Below the pieces are notes generated by a model. The model did not search any database, was not told where the DNA came from, and saw only the letters and a list, made by a program, of their open reading frames with translations. A program made the translations under genes and the position numbers. Below, piece by piece: positions 1-7,118 of a stretch of 8,345 nucleotides of DNA (position 1 is its first letter; every line of letters starts with the position of its first letter). The stretch is from Deltaproteobacteria bacterium. Lineage in GTDB: Bacteria > Desulfobacterota > Syntrophia > Syntrophales > UBA2210. The stretch covers positions 1-8,345 of the forward strand of contig JAFGSH010000240.1 of NCBI GenBank assembly GCA_016934695.1. Direction: 5' to 3'.

Positions 1-317
1 CCAGCGTCTGCGGCCTGATCGGGGCGACGCTCTACTACGGGAAGAGCAGGGGGGGTATCTACGGGCAGGCGATCTACCGGCAGGTCATGGGGTGGGTCAT
101 GGGACTCATCCTCTTCGGATTCATGATCCCCGGGATCAACAACTGGGCGCACGGGGGCGGGATCGCATCGGGGGTCCTCCTGGGGTTCCTGCTGGGGTAC
201 CGGGAGAGACGCAGGGAGAATCTCCTCCACCGCGCGGCCGCGACAGCCTGCATCGTCCTGACCGCGGGGGTACTCCTGTGGGCCGTCGTGCAGGCCCTGT
301 ACCACTCGTTCACCTGA
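1..317 (+). CDS. Rhomboid-family intramembrane serine protease, C-terminal part (5' end outside window)
   Basis: The open frame enters from the left edge at base 3 and gives 104 residues ending in TGA. Rhomboids are polytopic membrane serine proteases with a Ser-His dyad that cut substrates within or near the membrane. The first visible residues, SVCGLIGA, match the stretch just after the catalytic Ser in the usual GASGxxxGLIGA motif, so the Ser itself should lie about two codons outside the window. The catalytic His is visible in NNWAHGGG (residue 50 of the fragment, bases 150-152), followed by the glycine-rich helix IASGVLLGFLLGY, as expected for TM6. A basic stretch (RERRRE) and one more hydrophobic helix (about residues 75-100) close the protein, suggesting a seven-helix form. 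It is probably co-transcribed with the thymidylate synthase 18 bases downstream. Substrate unknown. Confidence 0.85.
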   Translation, partial: SVCGLIGATLYYGKSRGGIYGQAIYRQVMGWVMGLILFGFMIPGINNWAHGGGIASGVLLGFLLGYRERRRENLLHRAAATACIVLTAGVLLWAVVQALYHSFT

Positions 318-324
318 TAGAAAC

Positions 325-331
325 GGGGGAG
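325..331 (+). promoter_or_regulatory. Ribosome binding site for the GTG start at 336
   Basis: The purine run GGGGGAG lies in the 18-base gap after the rhomboid stop and four bases before a GTG. It supports GTG at 336 as the start; the protein then begins MKIILAG, a natural N-terminus. Confidence 0.6.
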
Positions 332-335
332 AACC

Positions 336-1787
336 GTGAAGATCATACTGGCGGGACACAATGTCGATTATGAGGTGATCAGGGAGTGCCGCGCCGCCCT
401 GGAGGGGGAGGATCGCCTGACACCGGAGACCCTCTGCGCCGCGTACGCCCGCATCAGCAGAAACCCTCTCCCCGTCGACGAGCTCAGGGCCGCCGCGCGG
501 GAAGAGGTGGAGAAGGCCCGGCAGTCCAACCGAACGATCGTCTTCGGTATGGGGCACAGCTCCATCGCCGAACACGCCGTCTTCAACATCGACATCCTGG
601 GCGTCTCCCGCCTCGCGGTCGAGGAGATCGAGAAGTTCCGCCTCTGCTCCTACACCGAAAAGTCCCAGCGTTACATCCGCCTGGAGGATGATTTCGTCAT
701 CCCCCGGGAGGTCAGGGACGGGGGGCTGGAGGGGCTGTTCGTCGATACGGTGAAAGAGCAGAACGCCCTGTACCACGAACTGTACGCAGCCCTGAAGGAG
801 CACCTCTTCGAGAAGCACCGGGACATGGTGGCGGCCGACCCCTCAAACCGCCCCACGGTGGACGGCTGGGCGAAGGAGGATGCACGGTACATCGTCTCCC
901 TGGCGACGCATGCCCAGCTGGGGATGACACTGAACGCCCGGAACCTCGAGCTGATGCTCAGGCGCTCGGCGGCGCACGCCCTTGCCGAGGTCAACGAATA
1001 CGGGAAGAATCTCTACGAGGCAACCGGGGGGATCGCCCCCTCGCTGATCCGGTATACGGAGGCGACCCTCTTCGACCGTGAAACGAGAGAGGACCTGAAA
1101 AGGCAGGCGGCGTCCCTGGATACATCGAAACAGGGAGGAGCCGCCGTGGGGCGGGACGGGAACGTGACCCTCCTGCACGCCACGCCGGAAGGGGATGAAA
1201 CAATCGTCGCCGCCCTCCTGCATTCGTCCTCCGATCTCCCCCTGGAGTCCTGCATGGCGGCAAGCCGTGCGATGGATCGGCAGAAAAAGGAAGAGATCGT
1301 CCGGACCGCCTGCCGGCGGATGCAGGTCTACGACCCGCCCTTGCGGGAATTCGAGCATGCCGGATTTCTCTTCGAGGTCGTGGCCAGCTCCTCCTGCTTC
1401 GCCCAGTTGAAACGGCACCGCATGGCCACCATCACCTGCCAGGAGTACAATCCATCGCTGGGCGTCACGATCCCCCCCTCGATATGCGAGGTCGGGATGG
1501 AGGGGCGGTTCATGGAGATCATCTCCCGGACCGAAGAGGCCTACCGGCGGATCAGAGCGGCGGCCCCCCCGGCGGCGCCCTACGTCCTCACCAACGCGCA
1601 CCGCAAACGGGTGGCCCTCCGGGCGAATGTCAGGGAACTGTACCATATCTCCCGCCTCCGCGAAGACAGGCACGCGCAGTGGGATATCAGGGAGACGGCC
1701 GAACGGATGGTGAGACTGGGGAGGGAGGCGATGCCGCTGGCGCTGATGCTGGCCGCGGGGAAGGACGCCTTTGTGCCGATCCCGTAG
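336..1787 (+). CDS. Tandem (two-domain) ThyX-type flavin-dependent thymidylate synthase
   Basis: The protein has 483 residues, starts at GTG and ends at TAG. ThyX enzymes make dTMP from dUMP with methylene-tetrahydrofolate, FAD and NADPH and are usually 220-250 residues; this is about twice that, with two ThyX-like halves. Half 1 (about 65-225): GHSSIAEH (73-80), KFRLCSYTEKSQRY (100-113) in the place of the RHRxxSxxxxSxRY signature, and LNAR (199-202). Half 2 (about 335-475): FEHAGF (339-344), a full RHR (360-362) followed by MATITCQE with Glu370 where the signature Ser should be, ANVREL (430-435) and LREDRHAQWDI (441-451), a near-perfect dUMP/FAD-region motif. So half 1 lacks the first two RHR residues and the HAQW motif, and half 2 lacks the distal Ser. 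ThyX active sites are built from several subunits, so the halves may complement each other (inference). Thymidylate synthase activity is likely but unproven; a divergent ThyX-fold paralogue is possible. I withhold the symbol thyX for that reason. Confidence 0.85.
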   Translation: MKIILAGHNVDYEVIRECRAALEGEDRLTPETLCAAYARISRNPLPVDELRAAAREEVEKARQSNRTIVFGMGHSSIAEHAVFNIDILGVSRLAVEEIEKFRLCSYTEKSQRYIRLEDDFVIPREVRDGGLEGLFVDTVKEQNALYHELYAALKEHLFEKHRDMVAADPSNRPTVDGWAKEDARYIVSLATHAQLGMTLNARNLELMLRRSAAHALAEVNEYGKNLYEATGGIAPSLIRYTEATLFDRETREDLKRQAASLDTSKQGGAAVGRDGNVTLLHATPEGDETIVAALLHSSSDLPLESCMAASRAMDRQKKEEIVRTACRRMQVYDPPLREFEHAGFLFEVVASSSCFAQLKRHRMATITCQEYNPSLGVTIPPSICEVGMEGRFMEIISRTEEAYRRIRAAAPPAAPYVLTNAHRKRVALRANVRELYHISRLREDRHAQWDIRETAERMVRLGREAMPLALMLAAGKDAFVPIP

Positions 1788-1810
1788 GAAGGCGCACCTC
1801 CGCTCCTACG
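1783..1810. terminator. Hairpin over both convergent stop codons; possible bidirectional terminator
   Basis: CGTAGGA (1783-1789) pairs perfectly with TCCTACG (1804-1810). An inner GCG (1792-1794)/CGC (1801-1803) stem follows after a two-base bulge, leaving a six-base loop. The TAG of the thymidylate synthase and the TAG of the response regulator both lie in the outer stem. Neither strand has a T-run after it, so it is not a classic intrinsic terminator; it could still block or stabilise converging transcripts. Confidence 0.35.
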
Positions 1811-2774
1811 ACACGCCGCTGAATACAAACCCCTCCTCTCTGAAGAGTCTCACACAGACATCCACGGCATCGGGATCGTACCTCGTGCCCCTGCCGGCGG
1901 AGATCTCCTCCAGCGCGGTCTCTATCCCGATGGCCGGCCGGTACGGCCTGCGGGAGGTCATGGCCTCCACCACATCGGCCACCGCCAGTATCCTCGCCTG
2001 GAAGATGATCTCGTCCCCCTTCAGCCCCCGCGGGTACCCCGAGCCGTCGATCCGCTCGTGGTGCTGATAGACCATCTCGGCAATGGGCCAGGGAAACTCT
2101 ATCCTCCCGAGTATGTCGTACCCGATCCGCGGATGGGTCTTGATGATGTTGAACTCGTTCTCCGTCAACTGGACCGGCTTGCTCAGGATCTCCGCAGGAA
2201 CGTATATCTTCCCGACGTCATGAATAAGAGCGGCAAGGTGGATCCCCCTGACCTCATCACCCGGGTGGTTCAACGCAAGGGCGATGGCCTCTGCAAGCTC
2301 CCCGACGCGTCTCTGGTGGCCGGCCGTATACGGGTCGCGCATCTCCAGCGCCGTGGCAAGGGCGTCGATCGTTCCCTCCATGCTGTCCAGGAGCTTCTCG
2401 GTGCTCCGGTGCTTATAGATGGCCATCTCGACGGTACTGTGCAGTTCCTTTTCCCCGAAAGGCTTGATCATATATCCGAAGGGGTCCGTCACCTTCGCGC
2501 GTTCAAGGGTTTTTTCATCGGCGTAGGCGGTGAGATACACGACGGGTATGTTGAAGAGTTTCCCGATCCGGCTGGTCGCCTCTATTCCATCTATGTCTCC
2601 GTTCAGGACGATATCCATCAGGATCAGATCCGGCTTGAGATCCCCGGCCTTCTCGATCGCCTCCTCTCCGGAGGAGATGACGGGGAGAGTGTCGTACCCG
2701 AGCCCTCTCAGTTTGCTCTCGATGTCCCTCGCTATGATAACCTCGTCCTCTACGATCAAAATCCGTTTCTTCAT
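1806..2774 (-). CDS. Response regulator with REC and HD-GYP domains (probable c-di-GMP phosphodiesterase)
   Basis: 322 residues. The N-terminal receiver domain (1-125) has the acidic pair E9/D10, phospho-acceptor Asp54 (LMDIVL), Thr82 (LTAYAD) and Lys104 (IKPF). The C-terminal HD-GYP domain (about 130-318) has AGHQRRV (His153), the HD pair HDVGKI (185-190), KTHP (His214), HHERIDGSGYPRGL (238-251) and DVVEAMTSRRPYRP (267-280). All expected metal ligands and the GYP motif are visible, so c-di-GMP hydrolysis is the likely output. The ATG at 2774 is chosen because REC begins there and GAGAGG sits nine bases upstream; the open frame runs on to 3005, but that extension overlaps the kinase gene and looks like a shadow. 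It is the last gene of the cluster, 17 bases after the PAS kinase, whose cognate regulator it probably is. It converges on the thymidylate synthase, leaving 18 bases between stop codons. Confidence 0.93.
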   Translation of the reverse strand: MKKRILIVEDEVIIARDIESKLRGLGYDTLPVISSGEEAIEKAGDLKPDLILMDIVLNGDIDGIEATSRIGKLFNIPVVYLTAYADEKTLERAKVTDPFGYMIKPFGEKELHSTVEMAIYKHRSTEKLLDSMEGTIDALATALEMRDPYTAGHQRRVGELAEAIALALNHPGDEVRGIHLAALIHDVGKIYVPAEILSKPVQLTENEFNIIKTHPRIGYDILGRIEFPWPIAEMVYQHHERIDGSGYPRGLKGDEIIFQARILAVADVVEAMTSRRPYRPAIGIETALEEISAGRGTRYDPDAVDVCVRLFREEGFVFSGVS

Positions 2775-2783
2775 CCCTTCTCG

Positions 2784-2789
2784 CCTCTC
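2784..2789 (-). promoter_or_regulatory. Ribosome binding site of the HD-GYP response regulator
   Basis: GAGAGG on the minus strand lies nine bases before the ATG at 2774, within the 17-base gap after the kinase stop. It decides the start against longer readings of the frame. Confidence 0.55.
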
Positions 2790-2791
2790 TC

Positions 2792-4879
2792 TTATATCGC
2801 CCTGAACATGAGGACGAAGGCGGCGCCCCGCGGCTCGTTGTCCTCCACGTAGACATACCCGCCGTATTTCTCCATAGCCTTCTTGACGATATGGAGGCCG
2901 ATGCCGGTATGGCCGGTGTCCCCGTACCGGTACCCCTCCTCGAAGATCGTTTCCTTTATCTCGTCGGCGATACCCGACCCGTTGTCGGCGATGCGCACCT
3001 CGCACATCCCCTCTTCTTCACCGATGGTTACCGCTATCCTGTCCGCCTTTCCGTGGATAACGGCATTCCGTACGATGTTGTCTATAACGGAAATGAGGGA
3101 ATCGTCGGCCATGACCTGAGCCTTCCCCTGGATCTCGATTTCTATGAACGGATAGTTTTCGGCGACCTCCCGCACGATGTCGCGGATCTTGTACGCCTTG
3201 AGATCCTTGTGCGAAGAGATGAAGGATTCAAGCTGCTTCATCCGGTCGATGAGTTTCAGGCTCTTCCTGATCCGCCCCGTTGTCTCGTCCAGAAGCTCCC
3301 CCTCGCGGGAGATCTTATACAGGTTGAGGGCGCTCTGCATCACCACGAGATCATTCGTCAGGTCATGGCGGAGGATCTGGTTGATGAGGGCGAGATGCTC
3401 ACGGTGGGTCTGTATCTCCTTTTCGGCCCGTTTCCGGAGGGTGACATCCCGCACGACACCGCGGAACCCGACCGGTGTTCCCCTCTCATCCTTCATCAGC
3501 GAGACGGACATCTCGTGCGCCGCCCTGGTTCCGTCCTTTCTGATGATCTCCTGGACGACATCCTCGGCCGGTTTTCCCGTCCGCCAGACCTCGCTGAAGG
3601 TCTCGAATATCCTCTCAGCCGCCTCGGGGGCGGTGTATCGCCGGGAGTCCATCCCCGTCAGTTCCTCCCTCGAGAACCCCAGCATCCGGCACATGGCATC
3701 GTTGAAGAAGGTGAACCGCCCGACACGGTCGACCTCGTAATACCCCTCCTCCATATTCTTGAGGATGGTGCGGTACTTCTCCTCGCTCCGGCGAAGTGCC
3801 TCCTGGGCCCTCCTGAGCGAGGTGATCGTCGTGGCCACGATCAGGAAACACTCCTCGCCCCGGAAACGTATGGTCCGGGCCGACAGCAGGTCGTCCAGGA
3901 CGGCCCCGTCCTTTGTCCGGTACCGGATCTCGATCCCGTCTATCTTTCCCTCACGCGCGAGGATGTCGAAGAGCCGTTTCCGGACGGCCGGATCGACGTA
4001 CAGGTTCAACTCCCTGGAGGTCTTCCCGATCACTTCTTCAGCGCTGTAGCCGGTCTTCAGGCAGAAGGCGTCGTTGACCTGGAGATACCGGGCACCCTTT
4101 CTCCTGGCGATGGCAATCGAGTCGGGCGCCAGCTCGAGGACGTTCCGGTAGCTCTCCTCGCTTTCCTGGAGAGCCCTCTCCATCGCCCGGCGCTCGGTGA
4201 CGTCGCGGGTAATCCCCCGGAATCCGATTGGCTGCTCCTTCTCGTCCCGCATCAGGGAGACATTGAATTGGAACACCCCCGTGCTGCCGTCCCTCTTGGT
4301 CACCTCGTAATCCCCGACCGCCGCCGGCCTCCCCGTCCGGTACACCTCCCCAAAAGTCTCGTGGATCCTTTTCTGCGTCTCGGGATCGGCATAGTCACTC
4401 AGATTCACGCCGCTCAGGAGCTCTTCCCGCGTCGCCTCCGCCATTCTGCACATGGCCTCATTGACGAAGGTAAGCCTCCCGGCAAGATCGGTCTCCCAGT
4501 ACCCGTCTTCCAGCTCCTCAAAAACGGCACGGCACGTCTCCCCCTCCGTCCGTGTCCGCCCGGCTCTTTCACGCGCCGCGCAGAAGACAGCCTCTTTCCC
4601 TCTGTGGATGCAGCGGTGCGCATTGACCTCCACCGGAACCAGCGCCCCACCGGCCGCTCTCAGGTTCAGGCGAAGGCCCCTCTTCCGTTCCTCATGCGCC
4701 AGGCCCAGTATCTCCGAGACTTCCCCCTGTTGGAGGATCGAGGACACAGGCATGCCGAGGAGGGCTTCGCGTCCGTACCCGAGGGTGCGGCAGCACGCCT
4801 CGTTGACCTCCTTGATATCCCCCGTGAGGTCGGCTATGAAAACGCTGTCGAAGACGGCGTCAATGACACGTTCAGTCAA
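2792..4879 (-). CDS. Soluble four-PAS sensor histidine kinase with HDLTND-type H-box
   Basis: 695 residues from TTG at 4879 (706 from the alternative GTG at 4912), stop TAA. No membrane helix is visible, so it should act in the cytoplasm. Four PAS domains lie at about 3-108, 120-230, 241-357 and 368-482, each followed by short linkers such as RDVTERR or EALRRSEEKY. The transmitter follows: H-box ILRHDLTND (phospho-acceptor His505), N-box DNIVRNAVIHG (600-610), G1 DNGSGI (632-637) and G2 GHTGIGL (656-662), with a normal C-terminus. The TTG start is preferred because GGAGGA lies nine bases before it and it clears the upstream gene by four bases; the GTG has only a weak AGGA and overlaps that gene by 29 bases. 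PAS2 and PAS4 are clear internal repeats. The H-box resembles the HDLxN type common in archaeal and some anaerobe kinases. Ligand or cofactor of the PAS domains is unknown. The likely partner is the regulator 17 bases downstream. Confidence 0.92.
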   Translation of the reverse strand: MTERVIDAVFDSVFIADLTGDIKEVNEACCRTLGYGREALLGMPVSSILQQGEVSEILGLAHEERKRGLRLNLRAAGGALVPVEVNAHRCIHRGKEAVFCAARERAGRTRTEGETCRAVFEELEDGYWETDLAGRLTFVNEAMCRMAEATREELLSGVNLSDYADPETQKRIHETFGEVYRTGRPAAVGDYEVTKRDGSTGVFQFNVSLMRDEKEQPIGFRGITRDVTERRAMERALQESEESYRNVLELAPDSIAIARRKGARYLQVNDAFCLKTGYSAEEVIGKTSRELNLYVDPAVRKRLFDILAREGKIDGIEIRYRTKDGAVLDDLLSARTIRFRGEECFLIVATTITSLRRAQEALRRSEEKYRTILKNMEEGYYEVDRVGRFTFFNDAMCRMLGFSREELTGMDSRRYTAPEAAERIFETFSEVWRTGKPAEDVVQEIIRKDGTRAAHEMSVSLMKDERGTPVGFRGVVRDVTLRKRAEKEIQTHREHLALINQILRHDLTNDLVVMQSALNLYKISREGELLDETTGRIRKSLKLIDRMKQLESFISSHKDLKAYKIRDIVREVAENYPFIEIEIQGKAQVMADDSLISVIDNIVRNAVIHGKADRIAVTIGEEEGMCEVRIADNGSGIADEIKETIFEEGYRYGDTGHTGIGLHIVKKAMEKYGGYVYVEDNEPRGAAFVLMFRAI

Positions 4880-4883
4880 TGGC

Positions 4884-6563
4884 TCATATCCTCCGCTTGT
4901 ACCGCTGTTCACTGAAGGTGATCCTGAAAGAGGTTCTTCCTTCCCTGTCGAGGGTCATCGTCCCGCCGAGCTGTTCGACGAGAATATTCACCAACTGCAG
5001 GCCGAAGGTCTCGGGCGACCTGGAATCGATGCCCTCCGGGAGACCGATGCCGTCGTCCGCGACGACCAGCGTATATCCCCCGGTCTCCTCGTCCGCATCG
5101 AGACGCACGGTGATCTCCCCATTCCTCCCTTCGGGGAAGGCGTATTTCAGGGTGTTGGAGAGGAGCTCGTTGATGATGAGCCCCAGCGGGATCGCCGTCT
5201 CGATCGTGAACAGGACATCCTCCACGTGCGACGAAAAGGTGACACACCGCGAATCAACCCCGTAGACCTGGAACAGCCGGGCCGCCATGATCTTTACGTA
5301 ATTGCTGAAGTCGATCCGGGAGAGATCCTCCGAGAGGTAGAGCTTCTCATGGGCAAGGGCCATCGACCTGATCCGATCCTCGCAATTCCTGACGAGAGAG
5401 AGGGCCCTCTCGTCCGCTATATGCCCGGACTGGAGGGCGAGCAGGCTGGAGATGACCTGCAGGTTGTTCTTGACCCGGTGGTGAATCTCAGCGAGCAGGT
5501 TTTCCTTTTCCCCGAGGGACTGGCTGATCCGCTCCTCGGCTTGTTTGTGCTCGGCGATCTCCTCCTGCAGGCGGATGTTCGTCTTCTTCAGCTCCTCTTC
5601 ACTTGCCTCCAATGCCTGCTTCTTTACCGTTGTTGCCGAGAGCGTCTCCGCCATCCGGTTGAAATCCTCCATCAGCTCGGCAACGTCCCCGGAGCCGGTC
5701 TGCTTCACCCGCACGGTAAAATCACCCTGGTTGATCGCCCGTGTCGCTTCCCTGAGAAGGACGATGGAACGGGAAAGATACACCCCCATCCAGACGGCGA
5801 ATCCCAGGATGAGGAGGATTCCTCCTCCCGCGATGAAAACCCCCGTGTGCGTGAATGACCGGATCAGCCTGTTCAGGGTGATCTCCATGTACCGGGCCGT
5901 GCTGCGGTAGACGTCCTGGGCCGCCCGGATCGGCGATGTGAACTCGTCGACTCCGGTGCTTGCCACGACACTGAAGCGAACGCCGTCCGCGGTCCGGCTG
6001 CTCAGCGGCGCTATGTACATGAACTTTTCGATTGCGTTTCCGTCAGGGTTCTCCCATGTGTAGAACCCGCGCGCATACCGTCCCCCCATGCTCGACTCTG
6101 CAATGGCGTAGAATTCGGGCAGTTTCTCCGACAGGGATTGGGGGCTTACGTTCTCTACCCGCGGATCTCTATGAAACAGGCAGGCGGCGGTCTCAGAATC
6201 CAGCACGCTCGTATATCCCGTCCTGCCGACCGGCTGCAAGGCGATTTCCCTGAAATCCTGATCAGCCTGCAGATCCGCGACCGTCATCCCCGGGCGGGCC
6301 TCCAGGTACAGCTCCAGTTGGAGGACCACATCCATGGCCTTCTGGCGGATGAAATCCTCCGCCATGTCCCGTATCACCCATTCGCTGCGCCGCAGCTGCT
6401 CTTCCTGTCCCTGCCGGATGGTATGGCTGGTCTCGTCCGGAAAACGGTGTATGAACAGCTGGATCACGAGGAAGAAGAACAGGAGGGGGATCAGGCCAGC
6501 GATCAGCGTTATACCGATCACGCGGGTGCTGAATCGCTTCGGTGCTATCCGTGGAAACCTCAT
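4884..6563 (-). CDS. Membrane sensor histidine kinase: Cache-like sensor, HAMP, HisKA_2, HATPase
   Basis: 559 residues from ATG at 6563, stop TGA. A basic N-terminus leads into TM1 (about 14-38); an extracytoplasmic region of roughly 200 residues follows, with GRTGYTSVLDSE (113-124) and FYTW (167-170) as in Cache sensors; TM2 is at about 242-263. A HAMP domain (264-317; INQGDFTVRV) and a coiled coil (about 317-355, rich in E, K, Q and L) lead to the transmitter. The H-box AEIHHRVKNNLQVISSLL (359-375; His361/362) is the HisKA_2 signature, followed by an ATPase domain with INELLSNTLKYAF (464-476) and DDGIGLP (503-509). So it senses a periplasmic signal and autophosphorylates. The start has only a weak SD (GGG about 12 bases upstream) but lies 15 bases after the lipoprotein stop, so coupling is plausible. 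No regulator is fused; the HD-GYP protein two genes on is the only visible partner. The Cache call is by pattern only. Confidence 0.93.
   Translation of the reverse strand: MRFPRIAPKRFSTRVIGITLIAGLIPLLFFFLVIQLFIHRFPDETSHTIRQGQEEQLRRSEWVIRDMAEDFIRQKAMDVVLQLELYLEARPGMTVADLQADQDFREIALQPVGRTGYTSVLDSETAACLFHRDPRVENVSPQSLSEKLPEFYAIAESSMGGRYARGFYTWENPDGNAIEKFMYIAPLSSRTADGVRFSVVASTGVDEFTSPIRAAQDVYRSTARYMEITLNRLIRSFTHTGVFIAGGGILLILGFAVWMGVYLSRSIVLLREATRAINQGDFTVRVKQTGSGDVAELMEDFNRMAETLSATTVKKQALEASEEELKKTNIRLQEEIAEHKQAEERISQSLGEKENLLAEIHHRVKNNLQVISSLLALQSGHIADERALSLVRNCEDRIRSMALAHEKLYLSEDLSRIDFSNYVKIMAARLFQVYGVDSRCVTFSSHVEDVLFTIETAIPLGLIINELLSNTLKYAFPEGRNGEITVRLDADEETGGYTLVVADDGIGLPEGIDSRSPETFGLQLVNILVEQLGGTMTLDREGRTSFRITFSEQRYKRRI
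4889..4894 (-). promoter_or_regulatory. Ribosome binding site of the PAS kinase, inside the end of the preceding gene
   Basis: GGAGGA overlaps the last codons of the Cache-like kinase and lies nine bases before a TTG at 4879. It is the best Shine-Dalgarno sequence of the signalling cluster and suggests translational coupling of the two kinase genes. Confidence 0.55.
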
Positions 6564-6578
6564 AAACAGTATCCCGCC

Positions 6579-7109
6579 CTACTCAAACAGAGTGTCCGCC
6601 CGTAAGATGGCGTTGCGCTTGATCTCGATATGCAATTTTCGGGCCTTCCGGAGGTTCAGGGACAATCTTTTGGCGAGGGGTTTCTGGGAGGGGATCTTTC
6701 GCACGTCGACCCCCGCGAGGACCTGAGCGGCGAGATTGGCGGCCTGCCGCCCGATCTCGTAAAAATCGCAGTGTACCGCCATCAGCGCGCCCTCTCTGAC
6801 GAATGCTTCCTCCTCAGCGACAACCGGCGTTCCGCATTCATCAGCGACATGAAGAATAATCTTTCTGTTTTCAGGCCGGCTGCGGACAGGGTCGGGCGGC
6901 AGATAAATGACATCAACCTGCCGGGCGAGGGATGCAACAATCTCATGGAGTTGCGGGAGTCCCTCCACCGGGAAGGGGCTCGCCACGGGTATCCACCCGA
7001 ATTCGGGGGCGACGGCGGCGGCCTCCTCACCGCCGGCTGCCGCCTGGGGCATCTCCGCACAGTACAGGATCCCCAGCCTCTCGAAGGGCGGGAGGACCTC
7101 CCTGACCAC
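6579..7109 (-). pseudogene. ABC_sub_bind-family substrate-binding protein, C-terminal fragment after an in-frame TAG
   Basis: This is the C-terminal lobe of the same protein as the fragment upstream; both are in the same reading frame, separated only by TAG TTT GAA. From the GTG at 7109 it gives 176 residues: VLPPFERLGILY (a lobe-2 start), a middle with QVDVIYLPPDP and CGTPVVAEEEAFVREGAL, then DFYEIGRQAANLAAQVL and a final NLRKARKLHIEI...RADTLFE, the usual end of PF04392-type proteins. Stop is TAG. A GGGAG nine bases before the GTG could allow re-initiation, but the product would have no signal peptide and would not reach the periplasm, so a working split protein is unlikely. No permease or ATPase gene is near. 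The next gene, a sensor kinase, starts 15 bases after its stop. Confidence 0.8.
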
Positions 7110-7115
7110 TTCAAA

Positions 7116-7118
7116 CTA
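7116..7118 (-). other. In-frame amber codon interrupting the substrate-binding protein gene
   Basis: The minus strand reads GTG CGG GAG TAG TTT GAA GTG GTC AGG GAG GTC. Homology to the family continues in the same frame on both sides with no indel. A single C-to-T change from CAG (Gln) would explain it, giving VREQFEVVREVLP. TAG also ends the thymidylate synthase, the response regulator and this gene itself, so TAG is an ordinary stop in this genome as far as the window shows. Confidence 0.85.

Noticed and set aside
843..1673. Minus-strand open frame of 276 codons opposite the thymidylate synthase
   Set aside because: Low-complexity Gly/Arg/Pro-rich shadow of a gene with clear ThyX motifs.
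2775..3005. 77-codon N-terminal extension of the response regulator frame
   Set aside because: It overlaps the kinase ATPase domain, is Arg/Gly-rich, and a REC domain with its own RBS starts at 2774.
2891..4915. Plus-strand open frame of 674 codons opposite the PAS kinase
   Set aside because: It is the antisense shadow of a well-supported kinase with all transmitter motifs; the translation is Pro/Arg/Asp-rich with no recognisable domain, as GC-rich complementary frames usually are.
4452..5858. Plus-strand open frame of 468 codons opposite both kinase genes
   Set aside because: It spans the junction of two real minus-strand genes, has no domain-like sequence and no convincing start signal.
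7116..7118. TAG read as pyrrolysine
   Set aside because: The gene is not a methylamine methyltransferase, TAG ends three genes in this window, and no pyl genes are visible.
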